Origin: Boletus sp. NGJ
Lineage: Eukaryota > Basidiomycota > Agaricomycetes > Boletales > Boletaceae
Assembly: GCA_019096195.1 (NCBI GenBank)
Contig: JAGTXK010000257.1
Coordinates: forward strand, 62,001 to 126,000
Reading direction: 5' to 3'
Length of the DNA: 64,000 bases
Made by a program: the position numbers and the translations under genes. Positions 21,900-31,614 of this stretch are shown in pieces (the stretch's first letter is position 1; the number at the start of each line of letters is the position of its first letter). The notes under the pieces were generated by a model, which did no database searches, had not been told where the DNA came from, and saw only the letters and a program-made list of their open reading frames with translations.

Positions 21900-23109
21900 C
21901 TTGAGTATCTGCTGCCCTCACCCAGGCTTGCCTTCAAAGACAATACCTGGACCTTGACATTCCCAAACATGCCAGCTCCCACTCCTGTTTCTGCCATATC
22001 GACTACTGCCCCTATCACCACAACTGGTAGATGGCTGTTGCTCCCCTCTCTGTACACCTCAACTGACTCTCTCCCACCCATCGTCAAAACCTCTATGCTA
22101 CCATCCTCGACAACCCCGTCACCATCCGAATCCTCCAATCCATCCCCTTCTTCTCCTGTGATGACTTGCTCGTTCAACTCATCACTCTTTATAGATCCTA
22201 CTCCTCACTTCGATCCATTTTCTCTAGGACCACCGGGAACTTGGCAAGTCCCCATGTCTCAAATGCCCAACAGACTGCCAAAGAAGAAATGGCAATGGAA
22301 AGTATTCTCAAGATTCACAAACTTATTCTCAACCTCCTTTTCATCAAAGAATTCAACTACTCCCTCACCCTTTTACCTGTCAACACTCATGATCGCCTCC
22401 TCCACACCACCATCCTCTCCCTCTCAGAAGAAGAAAGTCACCTTTTCTTTGCCCCCTTGTCAACCACCCCAGCCTCCTACCCTGTTCCATCTTAATGAGC
22501 CCCTTCCATGGCAGAGCGACCCTTGAAGAACGTCAATGGAATCTGAGGCATTAACAGAGTTAATAGAGACTCTCCAGAGACACAGGGAGCCCAGTCCTCC
22601 AATGACACCCTTGTCACCTCCCCTTCCTCCACAGCTCTAAACTCAGCCTCCTGAGAAACCCCCACAATACCAGTCCTCCCAGTTCCTCCCCCAGCCCTTT
22701 TCCAACCCACCAGAATCCTCCACCAACAGGGAGCCATGGTATTCTCAGTCAGCCTCCCCTCTTGTTCCAACAAACAAGGTCTTCTCAACACACTAGGGGA
22801 CACTATAACAAGGAGCCCTCCTCCTTTCTCTGTTCCCATTCCTGGGGCTGCTGCAAGCGCCTCTCCTACCAGCCATTCTGACTCAATGACTAGTCATCTC
22901 CATCCCCTGCCCTGCGCCTGACCGACTCATCACCATCAAGCTTCCATCACCAGCATCTGCTGCTTTGAATGCGGACATCAAGGTCACCTTCAGCCCACCT
23001 GTCCCCACTATCACTGCCCCTACTGTAGGGTGGTTTCCCCCAACCATCCACAGTATGCTTGCTCACAAAGAGCTTGCACCTATTGTGGGGGACGAGGACA
23101 TGGTTACTA
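21900..23109 (+). pseudogene. Extra 3' ORF region of gypsy-2 with zinc-knuckle array
   Basis: Between the chromodomain and the 3' LTR lie about 1.3 kb not needed by a standard chromovirus. It encodes a Ser/Thr/Pro-rich stretch (21954-22526) and, near its end (about 22,956-23,109), a Cys/His cluster: a canonical CX2CX4HX4C zinc knuckle (CFECGHQGHLQPTC), then a CX2CX6HX4C variant, then a third start CTYCGGRGHGY. Zinc knuckles normally sit in gag. Whether this is a relocated nucleocapsid-like domain or a captured host gene is open. The region is part of a fossil and is broken. Confidence 0.6.
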
Positions 23110-23210
23110 GACCTGTCCCAGCCAGGGGGTCTTTGACAACTCCTGGGACCTTACCAGCTACAAGAAGAATGAGGGGGACAGAAGTTCTTGAGATGGAACT
23201 TCAAGATTAT

Positions 23211-23221
23211 GAAGGGGGTAA
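23211..23221 (+). other. Gypsy-2 polypurine tract
   Basis: Purine run GAAGGGGGTAA directly before the 3' LTR at 23222. Confidence 0.7.
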
Positions 23222-24130
23222 TGTTACAGTTACAGAAGGGGGTACATCTTTTCCCCTTCCCTCACCCCCCATAGGACTATGGAACGACTTGTTCTTCAAC
23301 TCGGACCAGGGATTCCCCTGCAACACCAACTCAGACATTGCCCCATCAGAAACTCCCTTTCTAGGAAGTTACCTGTTTGGTTTGGACACCACCTTTCTAT
23401 TTCATTGATACATGCCTTTCATCTCTTTCTGATTCGATCATAGACATTGCCTTCTCGGCTGTGTTCTCTCACACATAGCCTAGTATTCCAAATCTCCATT
23501 TGACTAATGCCTAGATCCTTTATGATAATCTTCAGTCTGTGATTTATAATTATCATATATGATAGAAAGCCTGCCCTAGATGGGCATGGTCTATATAAAG
23601 AGACACTGGCTCTTCATATAACTCTAACCTAGATCTACATAACTTCCCGTGTAATCTACCAGCTTCTCCCACTATCAGTTCCACTTCACCTCAGAAGCCT
23701 CACTCCTGCTCTGGAGGTGATCGCCCTTGTGCTCATGATCATCTTCCTTATCACTGCACACTTGTGTGGCCTTGTTGCCATCCGAACCCACTTCTAAAGC
23801 TTTGGCAACTCCAATGACCAACAGAGGTTGGTCCGTGCAAGCCTGGGACTCTGCCACCGACACTAGGCCATGTAAGCCCAGAGATCTAGTTTCTGGCCTC
23901 CACATTCCGGTCTGCCCTTCCTTCTCGGATGATTGCACCACCATGGTAAATCCAAGACTCTGCCATTGGTCGTAGCGGTAATGAGAGGACTCTATGTAAA
24001 GCTAGCAGCTGGTCCCCAGTCAGAGGAATCATTGGGCCTCTGGAGGTATTTTCCCCTCAAGTCCTGCTAGTCCTATAATCAAATAGGGTTGATTATATGC
24101 GAACATGTCACATTGTTACCCAGCATAACA
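23222..24130 (+). repeat. Gypsy-2 3' LTR
   Basis: 909-bp LTR, TG...CA, uninterrupted. It preserves the empty target sites of gypsy-1 and of Tc1-2 and carries a TATATAAAG box near 23,593 with the self-priming complement after it. Confidence 0.92.
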
Positions 24131-25030
24131 GAATGCCATGAAGCACATGGATAAAGACCTGCCTAGGGTGAAGAAGGGCATCATGGATAAAGACCTGCCT
24201 AGGGTGAAGAAGGGCATCATGGACCAGGCCTATCGCATTCCAGAACCAGCCATGCTCATCCCAGGACAGACTTCCAAACACTGCCAACTATTTATGACAA
24301 ACTGGTTGGCAATTTGCCTGCTCTGGATCAGTCACCTCAACCATGACCCTCCTGCTCAATTTCCTGTCCCCCAGTTGTGGAGGGAGGTACTCCATAAAGT
24401 GCCATTCAAGGATGAACTCGCTGCTGCACCTGAAAGCACTATGGGTAACAAAACTGCCAAGGGTCACAAGATGGCTGTGCTGGAGATCTTCGGTGACATC
24501 ATGGTGGCCATGATGCAGGGCTCCACTTTTGCACCCTCAGAAACTGTGGAATGGCACAGCAAGTATATTCCAATCACATCCCTTACCAATTCTCCACCCC
24601 ATCTCATCAGAGCAATCTTGTGGGAGATTTATGAGATTGGCTAGCACTACAAGCTGTGTGCTGTCAATCAAGCCCTTCACCTTCATTTGTGGGCAGAACA
24701 TCACACTGAATGTCACAGCTTCATATATGCCATCTTCCCTGATAGTTCAGGTCTGATGTTGTGGTCTGAGCCTTTGTTATTCAAGCATGGAGATCTCAGG
24801 CTGATGGACTTCTTTGCTGACAATGTCTATGTCCCGCACAGTTTCTATATGCTTCTCTCCACCTGGCCTGGCCCCCACCCATCATTTTAATGAACAATCC
24901 AAGCAAGCACAGGCCTTTGAGATTATGAGTCAGACTTGCCAATTCTATGTACAGACTTTCTTTGATCATTTCAGCCATCCCCCTCTACTCCCCCATCACT
25001 TTCCCCTCAAGTACCATGAATAGTGTCAAT
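24131..25030 (+). pseudogene. Right part of the accessory ORF interrupted by gypsy-2
   Basis: Continues the unit cut at 7167. Translation shows RIPEPAMLIPGQ, MTNWLAICLLW, LWREVL, then AILWEIYEIG and, after a stop, LYAVNQALHLHL-like and MLLSTWPGPHPS segments in the order of a remembered agaricomycete hypothetical protein (W-rich, PEPALL...NWL...IxWELYEL). Function unknown. A 36-bp tandem duplication at 24147-24218 repeats MDKDLPRVKKGI twice. Several stops. Confidence 0.4.
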
Positions 25031-26435
25031 TTCCTTTCTGGCCACTGTCCCCACTCCCCCATTCCAACCATTATATATGTTTATGCTGTATGAATCGAAT
25101 AATGACTTTCATGTATGGAATTTAGAGCCCTCTGCCTTTACTTCATGATGCAATACAGCCAGCAGCTCTCATGATTTCTATGACCCGTATTGGTGACCAG
25201 TTGTGTCCCTGGCTCTTTCTAACTCTTCACTCACAGATCTGCCTCATTGGTGTCCTATTTCTGTTATGTCACTCTAGGTATGTAATTATATTTCAGGTCA
25301 TTCTGATACCTCAATCGTGTAGAGGTAGAAAAGCTTGATTCTTTGAGTGGAGTGGTCCTGAACAACAAGGAAGTTAATGAACAGGATAAGGTCAAGGTCA
25401 AGGATGAAGACAAAAATGAGGCTAGTGATGCCAGCGACAACAGCAGGAGCAACTCTGATGACAATGACTCTGACACTCATTTCCAGCATGACCTACTTTA
25501 CATCTGACTAGCTTACATGTTCTCAGAGAATTCAAACTATAGTGGTAAAATTTATTTATATTGCCTTGCCTATTAAAATAAGCATTGCACACATGCCTGC
25601 AAGACATGCAGGAGATGCACTTCTGAAATAATGTCAACACCTCAGAAGGGCTTCTAAGCCCTTGCAATTCACCCACCATATTGTCTAATGTTATCAAGAT
25701 TGAGGTTGGTGAACAAGTATTGTATCAAAGCCTCACCATATTATTCACTTTGTGTTAATATTATCTGCCTGTCATTATTTGGTTATCATAGTAAGAAGGT
25801 CTTACAAGCACTTATATGGCCTTGCTCAGGTGCCCATTGTTGTGTAACATGGATCACGTTCAACTTATCACAAAAGCAGATATCAGGCTAGGGTAGTTGT
25901 CATGATGTTGACATTGCATACATGCATACAATGTGAATCATAGCAACAAAAGTACAAAGCACATGACACTAGGATGGTTGCCATGGAAAATTGAAGCTGA
26001 ACTTGAAGAGTCTGGAGGAGGGCCAATCAAGAGACTTGTCCATCAGAAGATGTTGTGTCAAGTCAGGATGTGTGAGCTGTGTGGTACCAGCAGTTCATGT
26101 GTTGTGATGCAATTCTTCGAGCAGGTGTTATGTTCTTTCATTGGATAGTAGCGCTATAAAACCAAATTGATCATATTAGCAACCATGCTAAGATGAGTTC
26201 CACCAATATTTTCCTTCATTTTACTGCTTTGGTTTTTCCTGCCTTTATGCTTGTGAAACTCATTTGCCTCTTTGTGATCATCTAGAACTTGATCAACCTG
26301 GGTTTTCTATTAGTGGAGATCAAGTGTAATGTATAAGACTAGACTATCTTAGCCTCAATGCAGGATGAATTATAATTATTGTGCTCAGTTAGGGCCTTTG
26401 ACTGAACAACTGTACTAGGACCAGCTTGAAGCTCT
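25031..26435. other. Transposon-derived non-coding stretch, with a second Plavaka-type tail
   Basis: 25,310-25,560 matches the acidic tail and 3' untranslated part of the Plavaka remnant at 5050-5230: both encode an S/D-rich run and share TCTGACTAGCTTACATG and the TGTTCTCAGAGA motif. The remainder (25,600-26,435) holds no recognisable gene. Confidence 0.5.
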
Positions 26436-26439
26436 GGGA

Positions 26440-29400
26440 ATTTATAGTGTCGAATCATCCATGGTTTTGGTTGAGGCTACTTGGTCTCATCAATCACAAG
26501 GATTAAATAATCAAATGTGATGAGACACACTTGATCTGGGTCGGACTCATGCTTCAACTGGAGCAATAGATTTGCCGCATTTTCAACATCTTTTGTTGTT
26601 GGAACTGCCTGTGACTGATTGCAGTCAGTATTATAGTTTGCATGTTTCCATCCAAATTTCTTGAAAAGGATGATATTTGTTCAATAAATGTTGTCTAGCT
26701 CATCATCTTCAGCTTGGGGGTACTGCAATTCGCCCACATTGCTCGTCTTCAACATGCATTTGTATCCATTAGCAAGTGTTGTACCCAAGTCCTGTGTGAT
26801 CAAAGTGGCAGCAACATAAGGAACAAGGAAAAATCTGAAGAACTGATTATGTGAGAGTGGTCTGAAGCCGTCATCTGAAATGTTGTTCATAGGGAAAAGG
26901 TCAATCAATATGTGCATGATGACCAATGTGCCTTTGATTCCATAGCTGGAGTAGGTCTTGAGTGCACAGCATGAACACAAGTATAGCTTAGAAAGATACA
27001 TACTATCCTACTCAAGTGCCTTTCAAGGCCTCACTGTCATCTGCAAGCCTTGAAGGTGTTATGGCGACAAACTGTTTAAGTGTCAAATGGTCTAACTCCA
27101 GGTCAGCTTCAAAGCTGCCCCAAACACACAACATCTGGTTTTGGTACTCTGAATCAACTATTTGTCACTTTAGTTGATCAACCATCGTCACAATTCAACC
27201 AGGAATTTCTCTGAAGTTGACTGATGTGACTGGCCAGCCACAACCCAATGCATTTTCAACCATTGCCAGCCTTCTGATATTGATCCTCAGCAGTGAGCAG
27301 ACCTCACCAGCCAAATGTCATGCTGCCTTGCGCCCTTTTGCTCTGCAAATCATTTTGTACAAATCAATTGCATAAGTGAGCTCAACTGAACAATCCCTAG
27401 CCACTGGGATCTTGTCCTGGCAATAGACTCCTGAACAATAGTGTAGATCTCCACTGTCCAACTCATCTTTGCTGGTCATAAGGCCAGGGATATGATATTT
27501 CTCCTTATCAGAAACCTTTGAATGTAATACAAGATATGAATCATAGCACGAGACAATAATCAGAAGCTCATATTTTTGTTACTAACAATTTCTGTAGGCT
27601 TGACAAGTTCATTTTCTTTTGCCTTATTCTTGCCCTTGTTTGAGCTTGAGCAAGATGCCTAAGATACAGAAAATTATGAGTTGAGTAAGAAAATATAATA
27701 GAGAGAATGAACATCTGAACCTTTGTAACATGTTTCCTTAGATTGTCGCCAGTTTGACTTGGAGTTGAGGCTATATTCACTTTAAGGGACACTGATATGG
27801 GACCAGGTTTACTAGAGTCGCTGCTGATGAAGTGCTGTTCAAATTGGCTAACACCAATCTTGTATTTCTTCAATCGTTATATTGCTATCTCTTTGGTGTC
27901 TCGTTCTAAGTCACCATCATGCCTGCACTTCTCAACTTGTGGGGCTGTGGCCATATTGACTATCTTCTGACTCAGAGCCTTGATATTTGTGGAGAATGTA
28001 TTCTCATAGTGACATACCTTGTTCTGGTCCTTGGTTCTGGCTGATATCCTAATCTAGTTTAGTCTTCTCAATGTCTTTTCAAGTTATCAATCAAGTAGAT
28101 TTGATATCATTATCTTTCTTTCTGATTGCTGTTCATTCTGATCAGCCTCTGAGTCAGACTTGAATGTGTCCTCAGGGATGACATGTGCCTTCTTGACCTT
28201 CATCTTCATAGGGATTTCATTCTAGTGTAGTTTTGTTAGTGTATTTCTCACTATCCAGCAAGGATATCAATACTGTCTTTTGTTTTTTGATCAGTTGCTC
28301 TTTGTTGGCTACAGTATCTGAGTTGGACTTGGACATGTTCTTAGGGATGATGTGTGCCTTCTTGACCCTCATCTTCATAGGAACCTCATTCTAGTGTAGT
28401 TTTGTTAGCATAGGATTTGGACATGTCCTTAGGGATCACAATACATGCCTTCTTCTGAACCCTTGCTTTGGCAGTGATGACCGACCACTTTTCATTGCTG
28501 TCATTGGTTCTTCAAGCATTCCAGACCAAGCACTTTTTGTCAGCATCTGAGTCAGATATGTCCTTTGGGCTGCAAACCATTTTCCAGGACTTACATATTC
28601 TAGTGTAATTTCATTAGAGTGGTTACTAGATATTAAACAAATAGATTTTGATACCATTTTTCATTCCTTGATTGCTGGTTCCTCATCATTATCAACCTCT
28701 GAGTTAGATGTGTCCTCATGGGCATGAGCCCTCTTTTGGGTCTTTTCAGCAGCAGATATTCTTATCCCTTTGATGGGAATCTTACTCTAGTTTAGTTGCA
28801 TTAGTGTATTCATAAGTTATTGAATGAATAGGACTGATACCATTGTCTTCTTTCAGGCTAAGATGGCTTTCGTGGAAATAGATGATCACACCCTGCCAGT
28901 GTTGCCATTGATCTCCAAATTAGACTTGTCATCATCAGCCTCTGAATCAGACTCACCATTATCAGCCTCTAAACCAGACTTGTGATTATCAGTCTCTGAG
29001 TCAAACTCGTCATGAGGGCTGTGGGCCCTCTTCCAAGCCTTTGCTTATGCAGTAATCTTAATCTAGATAAGAACTTTTGTAATTCCAACTTGGAAATAAT
29101 ATGAAAATCAACAATGTACCACTATTTCCCTTTCTCTGGCTGATTGATTCCATAGAAACTGGGCCAATATATCATGGACTGGCCAGCTGCTTTCATGTTT
29201 CATCAAAATGGGAAATTCAGTCTGGACCTGCAATAAAGTAAATGTTAGTCACACATATATGCACTTCACAGCAAGGTAAATCAGTCTACTTGCCTGTCTA
29301 ATGAGCTTTTCTGCCAGCAACTTGTCTCTTTGACAAGAGAGTGGACAGCTGATGTTGAGAAACCTTGATGCAAGTTTGTGGACATAGTCCTTGTCCAGGG

Positions 29401-29608
29401 AGTAATGTTAGTGCATGAACACAATGACTGAGACACTTGGATGTAGCACCTACACAGATGAGATTATACTTGTACTTCTGGTGTGTTAGGCCCATGGCAT
29501 CTATAATTGAGTAACCATTGTTCCATCCAGGTTGTCCTTTCAGCCTAGGAATCATTTTTCCAGCTTGGAGATTATGATGCACATCCTTCTTGCTGTGTTT
29601 CTTCGCTC
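26440..29608 (-). pseudogene. Minus-strand gene of unknown function with a tandem exon-intron array, truncated by gypsy-3
   Basis: Not recognised as a named family. Its coding pieces (minus strand) include RAKKHSKKDVHHN with LKGQPGWNNGYSIID (29,450-29,600), FPILMKHESSWPVHDILA and QFLWNQSARERE (29,140-29,230), a repeated exon array (28,054-29,064), and near the 3' end FRPLSHNQFFRFFLVPYV (about 26,820-26,880) and ANLLLQLKHESDPDQVC (about 26,510-26,570). The last pieces resemble agaricomycete hypothetical proteins. The 5' end was cut off by gypsy-3; the missing first exon may lie in the inverted segment at about 38,000-38,212. It stands back to back with the CACTA Tnp2 gene once that inversion is undone, so it may be the second gene of that transposon (inference). 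Confidence 0.45.
28054..29064 (-). repeat. Tandem array of exon+intron modules
   Basis: Five intervals of about 168, 169, 209, 187 and 276 bp, each starting (minus strand) at a CTAG acceptor preceded by a branch-like CTAAC or CTAATG and ACTACACTAG-type sequence. Each exon starts with a basic segment (for example VPMKMRVKKAHIIP, IPMKMKVKKAHVIP, KIPIKGIRIS) and ends in a Ser/Asp/Glu-rich segment (SDSEAD, SNSEVDNDEE). The introns begin GTATCA where intact; some donors are altered. Confidence 0.65.
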
Positions 29609-30195
29609 TGTCATATCCTGTGCAACTTGACAAGTCCAACTCTGGACCTCTGTTCATAACTCCAGCACGTTCCCCCTTGGAGTATGCTCTCATATCCTTG
29701 GATTTGTAACTCACCCCACATAGTATTCCTACTTCCTCATTCATACATAAAGTTATGTCCTACTCATCTGTCTTAGTCCTGCTTTGTAGCTGTCTCCAAT
29801 CCAGTGTCTGTCTCACTTAGGAGCACTGCTCTGGCAAGGTCCCATCTCTGTTCCTAATTACTCAGCTACTACTTACTCATTACACCTTACAAACTCTGTT
29901 AGTAATCTCATTTCCAATTATATATAAACCTTTGCTACTACTCTTGTAAAATTAGTTTGAATATCAACTCTGAACACCACTCCTGTCCTCCATCCAAATC
30001 TCAATGACTCACTTTGATCCTCTGCTGGACTTGACATTTGACCATGTCGAGTCCAAACCTCTGATCTTACTATGTCCTTGAAATCCAGGACATCAGACTC
30101 AAGCAAGGGTGCACCACATAAGGTGAAGCCAAGTCCCAACACCCTCAAGTAACTCCGATCCTTTAGAGTTGCATCAGAGTTGTCCATTCTTAACA
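29609..30195 (+). repeat. Gypsy-3 5' LTR
   Basis: 587 bp, starts TGTCATATCCTG and ends CTTAACA. TATATAAA box near 29,921; 33 bp later AGTTTGAATAT (29954-29964). Confidence 0.92.
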
Positions 30196-30208
30196 GTATA
30201 TTTGAACT
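30196..30208 (+). other. Gypsy-3 primer-binding site (self-complementary)
   Basis: GTATATTTGAACT abuts the 5' LTR and pairs with LTR positions 29954-29964 over eleven bases if two G-U pairs are allowed. The pattern is the same as in gypsy-1 and gypsy-2. Confidence 0.55.
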
Positions 30209-30399
30209 CCCATTTGCAACAAGTCTCTTACATTATGGCTACATGCACCACTAGATCCCAGACTCATGCCATCAGTGTAAACTCCTCTGCATCCCCACAA
30301 TACAACCTGTTGAGCACATTCGGTAGCAGTCAACAAAGCCCAGAACTTGTTGACCAGTTCCAAAGCTTCTCCACTCAATGAACCTCCACCTCCGCCTCA

Positions 30400-31611
30400 C
30401 AGTCACAACCTCTCCCAGAGTCTCCTACTCCAGGAGCACACATCATTGAGCTACCTACCGACGATGACTCCATCACCTCCCTGCTTGCAAGCCAGCACTC
30501 GAATCAAAGAGTGCAGGCTGCCCTCTTCCCAAATGATGACATCCTGGACTTCCCCAGAGATGACCCATCAGATGATGATCCTAACTTCCCCAATGACAAT
30601 GTTCCCTCTAACTCTGACAGTGAGCATGTCCCACAAGACACTCTCACACTGCTTGCTGATGCCATCAAAGGCCTCACTCGCTTCACATGTTGTCCCTCTG
30701 ACCACACCCCACACACTAAGATCTGGGAACCAGACCAGTTTGATGGGACTGAACCCCACAAACTCTGAGTCTTCCTGGTTCAGTGCAAATTCAACTTCCA
30801 AGACCACCCGAAAGCTCTCAGGATGGACTGCACCAAAGTCACCTTTGTGCAGTCCTACCTAAAGGGCATGGCTCTGGAGTGGCTCGAACCAGACCTCCTC
30901 CAGATGGAAGATCCCACTTTCTGTCCACTTTGGATGGACGACTTTAAAGAGTTTGTCCTAGAACTCCAGATCAACTTCAGTCCACATGACCCTGTCAGAG
31001 ATGCAGAGCACCAGCTTGACCACTTGTTGATGAAGGATACTCAACACATCAACAAGTATGTGGTTGAGTTCAACTGGATCGCTTCGCAAGTCTGCAGTTA
31101 CAGAGAAGGTGCCCTCCAACCCCACTTTAACAACAGTCTGCTGGACAGCATCAAGGATGAGATATCATGGGTTGGGAAACCCCCAATGCTCTCCAAACTC
31201 CGAAGCCTCACACACACTATTGACACATGCTATTGGGAGCACAAGTCGAAAGTCAGCAGATAGACTAAAGCATTGACCCCATCCTCCACTCTGAAACCAT
31301 CCACCCTCACTGTATCATCCTCTCTGTGCCCCTCTGGCAGTGCCAAGGACTCCAAGGAGTCCAAAGGCAAAGGAGCTACCACCTCTGCCCATCCAAAGCT
31401 GGACTTGTTGTCCAAATTAGAGAAAGATGGCAAGCTCACCATGGATGAGAGAAAGTGCAGATTCAACAACAAGCTCTGCATGTTCTGTGGCCAAGCCAGT
31501 CACATGGCAAAGGACTGTCTGAAGTTGACCTCCAGCATATCCAAGGGTCATGCCACAACCACAACTCCAGAAACCAAACTGGAGGTCTCCACCTTGGAGG
31601 CAAAAAAATAA
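30400..31611 (+). pseudogene. Gypsy-3 gag region with zinc knuckle (fossil)
   Basis: Acidic N-terminus, then a capsid-type segment (VTFVQSYLKGMALEWLEP, INKYVVEFNWIASQV) and a CX2CX4HX4C zinc knuckle (CMFCGQASHMAKDC, about 31,477-31,518). Confidence 0.85.
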
Positions 31612-31614
31612 TCT

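Larger units (their letters stand above)
7168..24130 (+). mobile_element. Gypsy-2: fossil Ty3/gypsy chromovirus carrying nested insertions
   Basis: Chromodomain-bearing LTR retrotransposon fossil on the plus strand, inserted into the ORF at 6091/24131. Its LTRs start TG and end CA. The 5' LTR is in three pieces because gypsy-1 (7367-14534) and Tc1-2 (15159-16730) inserted into it; the 3' LTR is 23222-24130. The internal order is gag, protease region, reverse transcriptase/RNase H, integrase, chromodomain, then an extra 3' ORF region. It is broken in many places. The LTRs differ clearly (several per cent by eye, plus a 37-bp length difference), so it is older than gypsy-1. No clean target duplication is visible at its outer ends. 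Confidence 0.85.

Noticed and set aside
7168-24130. Reading the region as two separate LTR elements side by side
   Set aside because: LTR pieces at 7168-7366, 14535-15158 and 16731-16787 join without gap or overlap to match 23222-24130, so it is one element with insertions.
28054-29064. Regular spacing that could suggest a CRISPR array
   Set aside because: The units are 168-276 bp and degenerate, and contain exons and introns. No short identical repeats with unique spacers, and the DNA is eukaryotic.
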